Assembly (NCBI GenBank): GCA_031271865.1
Contig: JAISUW010000060.1
Span: forward strand, 1 to 36,705
Direction of reading: 5' to 3'
Source of the DNA: Oscillospiraceae bacterium
Lineage (GTDB): Bacteria; Bacillota; Clostridia; Oscillospirales; Acutalibacteraceae
DNA length: 36,705 bases
How positions within the stretch are numbered: the first letter of the stretch is position 1; each line of letters begins with the position of its first letter. Under the pieces are notes generated by a model, which was not told the DNA's origin, made no database searches, and saw only the letters and a list, made by a program, of their open reading frames with translations. Below, one piece after another: positions 8,347-15,647 of this stretch. The translations under genes were made by a program, and so were the position numbers.

Positions 8347-9045
8347 ATGGCTGACACAAAAACGAAACTGCTCCCGGAGCTGACAAAAGGCTTTATCCAA
8401 GAGAACCCCGTCCTGCGCTTGGTGCTGGGAACCTGCCCGACGTTGGCTATCTCGACAACGCTGACCGGTGCTGTCGGCATGGGTGTTGCGGCGACCATTG
8501 TCCTGATTATCACCAATGCGCTCATCTCCGCCCTGCGGAAGGTCATCCCGGACAAAGTGCGTATCCCATGCTATATCACAATCATCGCTTCCATGGTGAC
8601 GGTTGTGCAGTACCTCGTGAAAGCCTATCTCCCCGATATAGACAAGGCCCTCGGCATCTACCTGCCGTTAATTACCGTCAACTGCATCATCTTGGGTCGG
8701 GCGGACGGGTACGCCAACCGCCATACCGTCGCGGCTTCTGTCTTTGACGGTGTCGGCATGGGCATCGGCTTCACGGCAGCACTCTCCGCCATGGCTATCC
8801 TCCGCGAGGTATTGGGCAGCGGTTCCATCGGCGGTCTTGCGATTCCCGGCATATCCGCGAACCCGATACTGATTTTCATCCTTCCCCCCGGCGGCTTCTT
8901 TGTCTACGGGCTGGTGATGGCCGTTTGCAACAAACTCGCCGTGCGCAAAGGCAAACCTGCCGCTGCGCTGGATTGCGCGAATTGTCCGGGCTGCGGGGAA
9001 ACAGGCTGCCCTGAAAACGACCGGCAAGGAGGATCCGTATGTTGA
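8347..9045 (+). CDS. rnfE: Rnf complex subunit E
   Basis: A 232-residue six-helix membrane subunit, homologous to RnfA. It carries the family's GTCPTLAISTTLTGAVGMG and PLITVNCIILGRADGYANRH; in the family such cysteines (here C in GTCP and VNC) bind the iron-sulfur centre shared with RnfA. The C-terminus is extended by a cysteine-rich tail: C210, C213, C216, C221 and the final residue C232. The stop codon overlaps the start of the inserted nucleotidyltransferase gene by 7 bases. Confidence 0.94.
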   Translation: MADTKTKLLPELTKGFIQENPVLRLVLGTCPTLAISTTLTGAVGMGVAATIVLIITNALISALRKVIPDKVRIPCYITIIASMVTVVQYLVKAYLPDIDKALGIYLPLITVNCIILGRADGYANRHTVAASVFDGVGMGIGFTAALSAMAILREVLGSGSIGGLAIPGISANPILIFILPPGGFFVYGLVMAVCNKLAVRKGKPAAALDCANCPGCGETGCPENDRQGGSVC

Positions 9046-9332
9046 CTAAGGAACAAATTGCTGCTGCAGTAGAAACGGTTGCCTCCAAATACGGCATAGA
9101 GAAAGTGTGGCTCTACGGTTCCTATGCGTGTGGGGATGCCACGGAGGAAAGCGACTGTGACCTGCTCATTCAAGGCGGCAGATTGCGAACTATGTTGGAT
9201 TTAAGCGCACTCTTTCTTGACATGAAAGCAGCAATCGGCAAACCGGTTGACATTGTCAACATGAAAGGCATACAACCGTCTTTTCACCGCCGAATCGAAA
9301 CCGAAGAGGTACTATTGTATGGCGCCCAATAA
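9039..9332 (+). CDS. Minimal nucleotidyltransferase (MNT) domain protein
   Basis: A 97-residue protein of the DNA polymerase beta superfamily. It has GS at 27-28 (LYGSYACGD), the metal pair D39 and D41 in SDCDLLI, and the third acid D71 in PVDIVNM. All three catalytic aspartates are therefore present; the usual arginine of GSxARG is replaced by C31. Such proteins usually pair with a HEPN-domain partner, and in studied MntA-HepT pairs they AMPylate and silence the HEPN toxin. AAGGAGGATCC gives a strong ribosome binding site inside the end of rnfE. The gene interrupts the rnf operon, and its own 3' end overlaps a 30-codon frame that resembles a HEPN N-terminus. Confidence 0.88.
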   Translation: MLTKEQIAAAVETVASKYGIEKVWLYGSYACGDATEESDCDLLIQGGRLRTMLDLSALFLDMKAAIGKPVDIVNMKGIQPSFHRRIETEEVLLYGAQ

Positions 9333-9411
9333 CAGAGATATTCCTGCACTGCGAACCTACTGCTTAGAAATACAATCGAATGAGGGTTGGGAAGAGGAGA
9401 AGCAAGCATGA
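9319..9411 (+). pseudogene. Possible truncated HEPN (HepT-like) remnant
   Basis: A 30-codon frame that overlaps the nucleotidyltransferase end by 14 bases, as in intact MNT/HEPN pairs. It begins MAPNNRDIPALRTYCLEIQ, which resembles the N-terminal helix of DUF86/HepT proteins (from memory of the family, patterns like NRD..IL...YC.EI). It stops with TGA overlapping the ATG of rnfA. The remaining ~90 residues of a HEPN domain, including the RX4-6H motif, are missing. It may now serve only for translational coupling of rnfA. The match is short, so the identity is tentative. Confidence 0.5.
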
Positions 9412-9998
9412 GAGAATTCTTCGCCGTACTGTTGGGTTGCATCCTGACCGGGAACTTTGTTCTGGCGCGCTTCTTGGGGATATGCCCGTTTCTGGGTGTG
9501 TCTAAGAAAGTCAACACCGCCGTTGGGATGAGCGTCGCCGTCATTTTTGTCATGGCCTTAGCGACTGCCGTGTGCTACCCGCTCAATGTGCTGCTGGAGC
9601 GTAAGGGACTCGAGTTTCTGCAGACGGTGGTGTTCATTCTGGTCATCGCCGCCTTGGTGCAGTTCGTAGAAACCGTCCTCAAGAAGTACATGAAGCCTCT
9701 CTACAACTCCCTCGGCATATACCTGCCGCTGATTACCACCAACTGCGCCGTGCTGGGCGTGGTGCTTATCAATGTGCAGGAGCATTACAACTTTGCTGTC
9801 AGTATGGCCTCTTCCTTAGGAGCGGGCGTCGGCTTCCTTGCCGCCATGGTTATCTTTGCCGGGGTGCGGGGACGAATTGAACATAGCGATATACCCGACT
9901 TCTTCAAGGGACTGCCATCTACGCTGATTGCCGCCTCGCTGGTCTCCCTGTCCTTTATGGGCTTCGGCGGGGTGATTGACAATCTGTTCGGTGTGTAG
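9408..9998 (+). CDS. rnfA: Rnf complex subunit A
   Basis: A 196-residue six-helix membrane subunit, paralogous to RnfE and forming a pseudo-symmetrical pair with it around an intramembrane iron-sulfur centre. Conserved segments are NFVLARFLGICPFLGVSKK and PLITTNCAVLGV. I chose the ATG at 9408, preceded by GAAGAGGAGAAG; a longer frame from 9387 adds seven residues foreign to the family. The start overlaps the stop of the HEPN-like remnant (ATGA). Between it and rnfB lie 39 bases without a terminator. Confidence 0.95.
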   Translation: MREFFAVLLGCILTGNFVLARFLGICPFLGVSKKVNTAVGMSVAVIFVMALATAVCYPLNVLLERKGLEFLQTVVFILVIAALVQFVETVLKKYMKPLYNSLGIYLPLITTNCAVLGVVLINVQEHYNFAVSMASSLGAGVGFLAAMVIFAGVRGRIEHSDIPDFFKGLPSTLIAASLVSLSFMGFGGVIDNLFGV

Positions 9999-10037
9999 AA
10001 TCTGTTGCTTAGCGGCTCGAAAGGATATCCATAAATA

Positions 10038-10823
10038 ATGAGTATACTGCTGACCTCCGTTTTAATTGTGGCCGCCATCGGTGTTATCGCCGGGGTTGGC
10101 TTGGCCGTTGCCGCCAAAGTGATGCACGTCCCGGTAGATGTGCGCGTAGAGCAGCTCCTCGAGGTGCTGCCCGGTGCCAATTGCGGTGCCTGCGGCTATG
10201 TGGGATGCGCGGACTACGCCGATGCCATGAGCAAAGGTGCGCCCTGCAACTTGTGTATCCCCGGCGGTGCCGCCGCCGCCGCAGAGTGCGCCGCCCTCAT
10301 GGGCGTGCAGGCAGAAACGGTCGCCAACAAACACGCTTTTGTGTGCTGCGCCGGTACCCGCGCCGACTGCGCCCAAAGTCATGAGTACGTCGGCGAGCAG
10401 TCCTGCGCCGCCTCCGCGATGCTGTATTCCGGACAGAAAGCCTGTAACTACGGCTGCCTCGGCTTCGGGGATTGCGCCGCCAAATGTCCGCACGGAGCCA
10501 TCTCCTTTGATGACGGCTTGGCCGTCATAGACAAAGCCAAATGCATCGGCTGCGGCCTGTGCGTCAAGGCCTGCCCCAAGAAGCTCATTAAGTTCATAGA
10601 GATTGAGGGCAAGGCCGTCAACCGCTGCGCAAACTGCGCCCCCGGTGCCCTCGCCCGTAAGCAATGCAAGAAAGCTTGTATCGGCTGCCGCATCTGCGAG
10701 AAGAACTGCCCCGAGAAGGCTGTCTCCGTCACGAATAATCTGGCTTGGATTGACCCCGCGAAGTGCTCCGGTTGCGGACTCTGTATCTCCAAGTGCCCCG
10801 CAAAATGCCTCGTGCTCCGGTAG
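10038..10823 (+). CDS. rnfB: Rnf complex subunit B, multi-cluster ferredoxin-type
   Basis: A 261-residue electron-input subunit that receives electrons from soluble ferredoxin. An N-terminal membrane helix (about 3-28) is followed by the RnfB cluster domain NCGACGYVGCADYA...CIPGG. Four ferredoxin-like cysteine sets come next: CLGFGDCAAKCP, KCIGCGLCVKACP, ACIGCRICEKNCP and KCSGCGLCISKCP. This multi-cluster form is the type seen in clostridial Rnf. AAAGGA lies about 11 bases before the ATG. It is the last rnf gene, and a very large inverted repeat follows immediately. RnfC, the NAD-binding partner, is not encoded nearby. Confidence 0.96.
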   Translation: MSILLTSVLIVAAIGVIAGVGLAVAAKVMHVPVDVRVEQLLEVLPGANCGACGYVGCADYADAMSKGAPCNLCIPGGAAAAAECAALMGVQAETVANKHAFVCCAGTRADCAQSHEYVGEQSCAASAMLYSGQKACNYGCLGFGDCAAKCPHGAISFDDGLAVIDKAKCIGCGLCVKACPKKLIKFIEIEGKAVNRCANCAPGALARKQCKKACIGCRICEKNCPEKAVSVTNNLAWIDPAKCSGCGLCISKCPAKCLVLR

Positions 10824-10825
10824 GC

Positions 10826-10896
10826 GGGGCGCGTATTACGCGCCGGGCGCAGGGTTCGCATTGCGAACCCCCCTGTCGGCGCGTAATACGCGCCCC
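10826..10896 (+). terminator. Large nested inverted repeat at the end of the rnf operon
   Basis: The 19-base arm 10826-10844 and its exact complement 10878-10896 enclose a second hairpin, GGGTTCGC (10852-10859) paired with GCGAACCC (10863-10870). Each outer arm is itself almost palindromic (GGCGCGTATTACGCGCC). No T-tract follows, so termination is plausible but not classical. Confidence 0.6.
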
Positions 10897-10916
10897 CGCC
10901 CCCGGTTAAAACGCAC

Positions 10917-10958
10917 TCCCCCGGTTATACTAAGATACAAAGTATCTGAACCGGGGGA
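10917..10958 (+). promoter_or_regulatory. Inverted repeat around a TATACT box, operator or leader hairpin
   Basis: TCCCCCGGTT (10917-10926) and AACCGGGGGA (10949-10958) are perfect complements. Inside them AGATAC (10933-10938) and GTATCT (10942-10947) form a second stem. A -10-like TATACT lies at 10926-10931, but no good -35 is seen. The right arm runs into the ribosome binding site of the gene starting at 10966. It could be a repressor operator or an RNA hairpin that hides the binding site. Confidence 0.5.
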
Positions 10959-10965
10959 TGGAATT

Positions 10966-12255
10966 ATGTCCGTAAGTGTATTTTTATTCGAACAGACAAG
11001 CCACACAAGGGAGACAGGAGCGATAGAGCGGCTGCTCAGTTCTGCCGGATATGTCGGTACGGCGATACAATCCTATGCGACGGCCGAGGCAATCAAGGAG
11101 GGTGTGGAGCAGGTTCTCTTTGCCGACACGCCGCCGGAGGCAGTTGTAATCGCAGCGGACGGCACCAAGCTGGGACAGATGTCCCAGACGCTGGCCCTTT
11201 TGGGAGCGGCTGCGTTCACGGACTTGCGGACATTCGACGAGCAACTGGGCGGCTTCACAACAGAGATAGGTGCCACGAAAGGAATCGTCCTGCGGTTGGA
11301 GTTCGGCATCATCGCAGAACTGCGCGGTCCCGTCAAGCGCTTCTTGCAGCAGCCACCGAGCGGCAGTGCGACTGCTTCCCGCGCAACCCATACCATCGCA
11401 CCCATCCCGGAGGCAGTCCCGCCCGAGGAGATTCCTGGAGCAGTCGCCGCACCACCCACACCGATAGCCGCACCAACCGGCAGACCGACGCCGCAACCCA
11501 TTTCTGCGCCGCCGATTCCGCCGGCTGTGGCTCCCATGCCGCAACCGGCGCCGGATATACCCATACCGGAGCCGATTCCCGATGCGGAGCCGGAAGAACC
11601 GCTGACGGAGGCTCCCCTCCCCCCGCCGGAACCGGAACCCTACCCGGATGAGGAACCGAACGCAGAGCCGGCAGACAAGTTCCCGCAATTCCAAATTACA
11701 GAGGAACTGCCGCCCCTCCCGCGCCCGAAGAGCCTGTTGCGGGAAGAGACCCCCATCGCCCCGGCATCCGATATACCGGTGGAGAACCTGCCGCATTACG
11801 AAGAAATTCAAAGTTCTATCAACTATTTCGTGCTGAAAGAAACACCCGTGACAGTAATCATCCCCGCAGGGCTGCGCTTTGTGCAGGACACGCTCTCGCG
11901 CTTCACGGACGGGAACCGCATCGTCCTTTCCATCATGGATGCCCATGCCGCCGCCAAGAGTGAAACCGGTGTCCTGCGTATGGCGCGGTGGTTCAAGCGC
12001 GGGGAGAACGAGGGTGTCTGCGCCGCCGCAAGCTATGCCGGGAAAGCAGGCAGCTTTGAGAACCGTCTCTTTGTCGCGGTCGTCGGCGGGTCGGGCTACG
12101 CCAAGACCGGCGAATTCGAAGACGACCCCGCAGATACAAAAGAGAATCGCGCCTCCCATGCACTCCATGAGATTCTTTCCCTTGTCCGTGCCTATGAGGA
12201 GAGCAAAGGTCTCCCGAACGCTTGGGAGAAAGTCAAGCTCTTCTCGCGCAAGTAA
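10966..12255 (+). CDS. Uncharacterised protein with long proline-rich linker
   Basis: A 429-residue protein I do not recognise. Residues 1-128 form a compact alpha/beta domain, including EAVVIAADGTKLGQM and ending near LRGPVKRFL. Residues ~129-285 are a proline/glutamate/alanine-rich linker with many PxP repeats and an acidic stretch. Residues ~286-429 are a second globular domain (SSINYFVLKETPVTVIIPAG ... HALHEILSLVRAYEES). There is no signal peptide or membrane segment, so it is probably cytoplasmic. The frame is open further upstream, but the ATG at 10966, with GGGGGATGGA before it, is the sensible start because upstream lies the inverted repeat. A bidirectional terminator follows. Confidence 0.75.
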   Translation: MSVSVFLFEQTSHTRETGAIERLLSSAGYVGTAIQSYATAEAIKEGVEQVLFADTPPEAVVIAADGTKLGQMSQTLALLGAAAFTDLRTFDEQLGGFTTEIGATKGIVLRLEFGIIAELRGPVKRFLQQPPSGSATASRATHTIAPIPEAVPPEEIPGAVAAPPTPIAAPTGRPTPQPISAPPIPPAVAPMPQPAPDIPIPEPIPDAEPEEPLTEAPLPPPEPEPYPDEEPNAEPADKFPQFQITEELPPLPRPKSLLREETPIAPASDIPVENLPHYEEIQSSINYFVLKETPVTVIIPAGLRFVQDTLSRFTDGNRIVLSIMDAHAAAKSETGVLRMARWFKRGENEGVCAAASYAGKAGSFENRLFVAVVGGSGYAKTGEFEDDPADTKENRASHALHEILSLVRAYEESKGLPNAWEKVKLFSRK

Positions 12256-12262
12256 ACGCAAA

Positions 12263-12293
12263 GCAAGAGGCAATCCCTTGCCTCTTGCCTTTT
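12263..12293. terminator. Bidirectional terminator built from the GCAAGAGGCAA repeat
   Basis: GCAAGAGGCAA (12263-12273) pairs perfectly with TTGCCTCTTGC (12278-12288) around a TCCC loop. CTTTTG follows on the plus strand and TTTGCG on the minus strand. It lies between the convergent genes ending at 12255 and 12306. The same stem recurs at 23532. Confidence 0.8.
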
Positions 12294-12305
12294 GTATCTT
12301 GCCTC

Positions 12306-13097
12306 TTACTTGGCGTATGCAGCTACAGTAAGCATATAGTCGCCGAGCTGCGCCCCGAACTCCGGTGCGCCGTCCATGATGAGGCGGCCGGCCTTGGTGG
12401 CCTCCATGAGGTCGTCCGTGCCGAGGAGGGTACCGAGAGCGGAATCCAAGCAGTCAAAGCGCATGGTAAAGAACGGCAGGGCGCGTTTGTAGTCCCCGCG
12501 GCCGGCGCGGGACTTTCCGGCTTTGATGCGGACATAGGCGCTGACTTCCGGATGACCGTTTACCGCCCATGAATAGACACGGTCGGGAGACGGCTTCGTC
12601 CATGCGGTCACGGCCGGATGCCCGGCTTTGTTGAGCGTAGAAATGCCGGAGGAGAGCAGGTAGAACATACACTTGACCAGCAGGGACTTGGTCGCCTCGT
12701 CCTCCGGGGCTTTGGTGGCACCGAGGAGAGCGGACATCTTGAGCATGACTTGCATGAAGCTCAGGAAAGCCCCGAGGTTCTTGACGGCACCTTTCATCTT
12801 GGGCAGCTTCGTCATGTCGCCTTTCATGAAGCCGACAAAGGCCTCCGGGGTCTTGAACTCCAGCTCGACCATGGCATTGGTGGCGACCTTGCCGGCGCAG
12901 ACGACCCACTCGCCGTTGTTGACGGTGAAGTGTGTGGCGATCTTTCCATCGGGGGAATCCGGATCTATTGCCGAGATTTGATATATGCAGTGGGCCTGCT
13001 CGAATTTCTTTGCGAACAGTTCCATGGCGATGACTTTCACCAGAGGCAGCGCAGCTTTCAAGAATATCTGCGCGGAATAGTTGGTCTCTTGGTCCAT
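12306..13097 (-). CDS. Putative tandem SCP2-like fold protein (copy A)
   Basis: A 263-residue protein without signal peptide. It looks like two successive sterol-carrier-protein-2-like units. The first contains HFTVNNGEW, ELEFKTPEAFVGFMKGDM and a following G; the second contains VSAYVRIKAG, FTMRFDCLDSALGTLLGTDD and GRLIMDG. SCP2 domains bind lipids or other hydrophobic ligands, but the ligand here is unknown and the assignment rests on pattern only. The start ATG at 13097 has AAGGAG 10 bases upstream. It follows the transketolase pair on the same strand after 59 bases. A similar protein lies at the other end of this locus (17598-18359). Confidence 0.55.
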   Translation of the reverse strand: MDQETNYSAQIFLKAALPLVKVIAMELFAKKFEQAHCIYQISAIDPDSPDGKIATHFTVNNGEWVVCAGKVATNAMVELEFKTPEAFVGFMKGDMTKLPKMKGAVKNLGAFLSFMQVMLKMSALLGATKAPEDEATKSLLVKCMFYLLSSGISTLNKAGHPAVTAWTKPSPDRVYSWAVNGHPEVSAYVRIKAGKSRAGRGDYKRALPFFTMRFDCLDSALGTLLGTDDLMEATKAGRLIMDGAPEFGAQLGDYMLTVAAYAK

Positions 13098-13156
13098 TGC
13101 GAGAATTCTCCTTTCAATCAACAATTGTGCATTGTCAATTAACAACTGTCAATTGA

Positions 13157-14167
13157 TCAGACTTCGTCGTCCCAATCATCATCGAGTTCGAAATCCATGT
13201 GCATGACGGCACGGACCGCGTCTGCGATGCCGTTGGCATCAATGCCCAGGGCGGACATGATGTCTTCGTGCAAACCAATAGGGGCGAACGCGTCCTGTGC
13301 GCCCAAGCGCTTGAAAGCGCAGCCTTTGCCGGTGTCGGCAATGACTTCGGCGACGGCAGAACCCAAGCCGCCGATGACGGAGTGATCCTCCACGGTGATG
13401 ATGCGGCGCGTGTCTTGGATGGCGGACTTGATGGCCTCCACATCCAGCGGCTTGATGGTGTGCATATTCAGCACACGGACAGAGAGACCGTCGGCGGTCT
13501 TGAGGAGGTCAGCTGCGGAGATGGCTTGGAACACACATGAGCCGCAGGCAATGACTGTGATGTCTGTGCCCTCGCGGAGCATGAGTGCCTTGCCCAGCTC
13601 GAAGCCGTAGTCCTCGCTCGGGTAGACCACGCGGTCAAAGCCGCGGTTGATACGGATATAGAACGGCCCGGGGGTATTATAGGCAGCGCGGACGGCGTTG
13701 GCGGTTTCATAGCCGTCGGCGGGGACAATGACGGTCAGGTTCGGAAGCGTGCGCACCAAACCGATGTCAAAGATAGCGTGGTGCGTGGAGCCGGCTTGCC
13801 CGAAAGATGTGCCGCCGTGGGTGGCGATGACCTTTGCGTTGACGTTCTGGTAGCAGATGTCCGTGTGGAGCTGATCTGCCACGCGCCAAGACGCGAACTG
13901 CGAGAATGTGGAAAGGAAGGGCACCAGTCCCGCGCGCGCCATACCGGCGGCAATGCCGAACATATTCTGCTCTGCAATGCCGACATTGAAGAAGCGGTCG
14001 GGGAAAGCTTCGCCGAAGACACCGATTTTGGTGGACTTGGCGAGGTCGGCGGAAAGACCGACGATTTCGGGATGCTCTTTACCGAGTGCCAGCAATGTAT
14101 TGCCGTAAATCTCGGCTGTGGCAAGTTGGGTGGAATCGGTTGCGGTATAGGTGAGTCCTCCGGCCAT
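13157..14167 (-). CDS. Transketolase, C-terminal subunit
   Basis: A 336-residue protein matching the pyrimidine-binding and C-terminal domains of transketolase. Together with the upstream gene it makes a full two-chain, thiamine-diphosphate enzyme that moves two-carbon ketol units between sugar phosphates. Motifs are LSADLAKSTKIGVF, FNVGIAEQNMFGIAAGMA (with the glutamate that activates thiamine diphosphate) and GGTSFGQAGSTHHAIFDIG. The C-terminal domain follows, with VEDHSVIGGLGSAVAE. The start lies one base after the stop of the N-terminal subunit, so they are translationally coupled. The family also includes the related 1-deoxyxylulose-5-phosphate synthase, but the split arrangement favours transketolase. 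Confidence 0.92.
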   Translation of the reverse strand: MAGGLTYTATDSTQLATAEIYGNTLLALGKEHPEIVGLSADLAKSTKIGVFGEAFPDRFFNVGIAEQNMFGIAAGMARAGLVPFLSTFSQFASWRVADQLHTDICYQNVNAKVIATHGGTSFGQAGSTHHAIFDIGLVRTLPNLTVIVPADGYETANAVRAAYNTPGPFYIRINRGFDRVVYPSEDYGFELGKALMLREGTDITVIACGSCVFQAISAADLLKTADGLSVRVLNMHTIKPLDVEAIKSAIQDTRRIITVEDHSVIGGLGSAVAEVIADTGKGCAFKRLGAQDAFAPIGLHEDIMSALGIDANGIADAVRAVMHMDFELDDDWDDEV

Positions 14168-14168
14168 G

Positions 14169-15035
14169 TTAGTTCCCCTCCTTTTCTGCGCGAGCCTTGC
14201 GCTTCTCGTAGTGGGCTGCGAGGGCTTCCTTGGCCTTCTCGTAGTTGGCTTCGTCCATCGCGCCGTAGTGCCATTTGTAGTCGCCCTCGATGAAAGCGAT
14301 GCCTTCGCCCTTCACGGTATCGGCGATGATGCAGACGGGCTTGTCTGAGGCGAGAGCATAGTCGATGGTCTCGCACAGCTCCTTGATGTTGTTGCCGTCA
14401 ATGACCTTGGTGTCCAGACCGAAAGCGGTGAACTTGTCCGCCAGCGGTTCCAGCGCCATGATGTCCTCCGTGTTGCCGTCAATCATGTTGTGGTTGCGGT
14501 CCACGATGGTGATGACATTCGCTGCCTCGAAGTGCGCGATGGCCATGGCTGCCTCCCAGTTGGAGCCTTCGTCCAATTCGCCGTCGCCGGTGATGCAATA
14601 GGTCGTGTAGCTCTTCCCCAACACGCGGGCTGCAAGTCCGGTACCCAGCGCGATGCTCATACCATGCCCCAAAGAGCCGGTGGAGGCATCTACGCCCTTG
14701 ACCTTGTTGGAATCCAGATGGATGCCCATGCGGGAACCGCTCAGGTTGAATGTCTTGAGGGCTTCGTAGTCTTCATAGCCGTAGTCCGCCAGAACCGGTG
14801 CCAAAGCAATTCCGGCGTGCCCCTTGGAGAGAATCAGGCGGTCGCGGTCCTCCCATGCCGGGTCGTCTTTCTTCAGGTTCAGATACTTGTGGTAGAGTAC
14901 GGTCAGGATGTCCATGACGGATGTCCCGCCGCCGATGTGTCCGCTCCCCGCCCAGTGGCAGGTTTCGAGCAGCAATTTGCGGAGTTCATAGGCTTTCGCT
15001 TCCAGTGCGAGCCACTCCGCTTTGTCCAGTGCCAT
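14169..15035 (-). CDS. Transketolase, N-terminal subunit
   Basis: A 288-residue protein equal to the diphosphate-binding domain of transketolase. The substrate and cofactor motifs are GHIGGGTSVMDILTVLYH, GSLGHGMSIALG and the thiamine-diphosphate/Mg signature GDGELDEGSNWEAAM followed by IVDRN. The ATG at 15035 has AAAGGAGG seven bases upstream; extending the frame further runs into sequence unlike the family. It supplies erythrose-4-phosphate, ribose-5-phosphate or xylulose-5-phosphate to the non-oxidative pentose phosphate route. I could not identify its promoter in the ~130 bases upstream. Confidence 0.94.
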   Translation of the reverse strand: MALDKAEWLALEAKAYELRKLLLETCHWAGSGHIGGGTSVMDILTVLYHKYLNLKKDDPAWEDRDRLILSKGHAGIALAPVLADYGYEDYEALKTFNLSGSRMGIHLDSNKVKGVDASTGSLGHGMSIALGTGLAARVLGKSYTTYCITGDGELDEGSNWEAAMAIAHFEAANVITIVDRNHNMIDGNTEDIMALEPLADKFTAFGLDTKVIDGNNIKELCETIDYALASDKPVCIIADTVKGEGIAFIEGDYKWHYGAMDEANYEKAKEALAAHYEKRKARAEKEGN

Positions 15036-15384
15036 AGGTTTGCCTCCTTTATTTGGTTGTTTTGCCGTTAGGTTCTTTTGTATATCGCCGGCGGGTGCTG
15101 CCGCTTGCAGCTTGTCCCGCTTGGTCGCACATATTACCGGCTTGTCGCTCAAATGCACCCCATACATTTGCGCACAAAAAAATGCCTGCCTCCTCAAAAA
15201 GCAGACATCCTTCCCAACAAAACGGCACAACGGCAAGGACAGTTGTAAACTGCCCGCACCGTTGTGCTGTTTTGCGGTATGTCCTGTCCGTTTGGCATAC
15301 GCTTAAGTTCTCTCTTCCCGGAGGATGCTGTCTGATAGCAACACTTGTGCTGTGCTGCCTCGGGTCTGCACACCGTTGTGCTTT
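15036..15384. other. Structured intergenic region, terminator plus hairpins
   Basis: No gene is credible here. On the minus strand it is the 3' region of the small-ORF transcript. It contains a long imperfect hairpin (GCACAACGG at 15223-15231 with CCGTTGTGC at 15268-15276), an inner CAGTT/AACTG hairpin, a further copy of CCGTTGTGC near 15373 and a terminator. The last ~130 bases must hold the transketolase promoter, which I could not place. Confidence 0.6.
15177..15210 (-). terminator. Rho-independent terminator after the 53-residue ORF
   Basis: On the minus strand TGTCTGC pairs with GCAGGCA (one G-U pair), followed by seven T residues. It ends the transcript of the aminotransferase and small ORF before the transketolase genes. 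Confidence 0.75.
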
Positions 15385-15546
15385 TCAATAAACGTGGTTG
15401 AAAATCTCACCGTGCCAGCCGAATAGACCCGCAATGGCTACCCAAGTGTCCGCTACGCCGTGGACAAAGGACATCCAAATCAGGTTTACCACTCCTACCA
15501 GTAAATCTACGACAAAATTGGATATGACGCCAAGTAATGTGAGCAT
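15385..15546 (-). CDS. 53-residue hydrophobic small protein
   Basis: A small gene with a strong AGGAGG seven bases before its ATG. The product is amphipathic to hydrophobic, rich in Val, Leu, Trp and Gly. It starts MLTLLGVISNFVVDLLVGVV, continues with IWMSFVHGVADTWVAIAGLF and ends HGEIFNHVY. It could span the membrane once or twice, or lie on it like a phenol-soluble or leaderless bacteriocin-like peptide. It lies 101 bases after the aminotransferase gene on the same strand and is followed by a structured region and a terminator. I recognise no family. Support comes from the ribosome binding site, the uninterrupted hydrophobic pattern and the terminator. Confidence 0.7.
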   Translation of the reverse strand: MLTLLGVISNFVVDLLVGVVNLIWMSFVHGVADTWVAIAGLFGWHGEIFNHVY

Positions 15547-15607
15547 TGTTTTCACCTCCTATGGATGGTTTTTGCCCTTCATTGTGCCGGACAGGTCGTG
15601 GGGTTTG

Positions 15608-15642
15608 GTGCCCCTACGGGGCACTATGCCCCGTAGGGGCAC
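15608..15642. repeat. Paired palindromes GTGCCCCTACGGGGCAC / GCCCCGTAGGGGC
   Basis: A 17-bp perfect palindrome (15608-15624) is followed three bases later by a second, inverted form (15628-15642). They abut the stop codon of the aminotransferase gene. The same core occurs three times at 28170-28221 after nusG. They may serve as transcript-end hairpins. Confidence 0.7.
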
Positions 15643-15647
15643 GGGCA

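Noticed and set aside
10603-10965. N-terminal extension of the proline-rich protein back into rnfB
   Set aside because: The upstream codons overlap rnfB and the large inverted repeat; the ATG at 10966 has a binding site and a sensible N-terminus.
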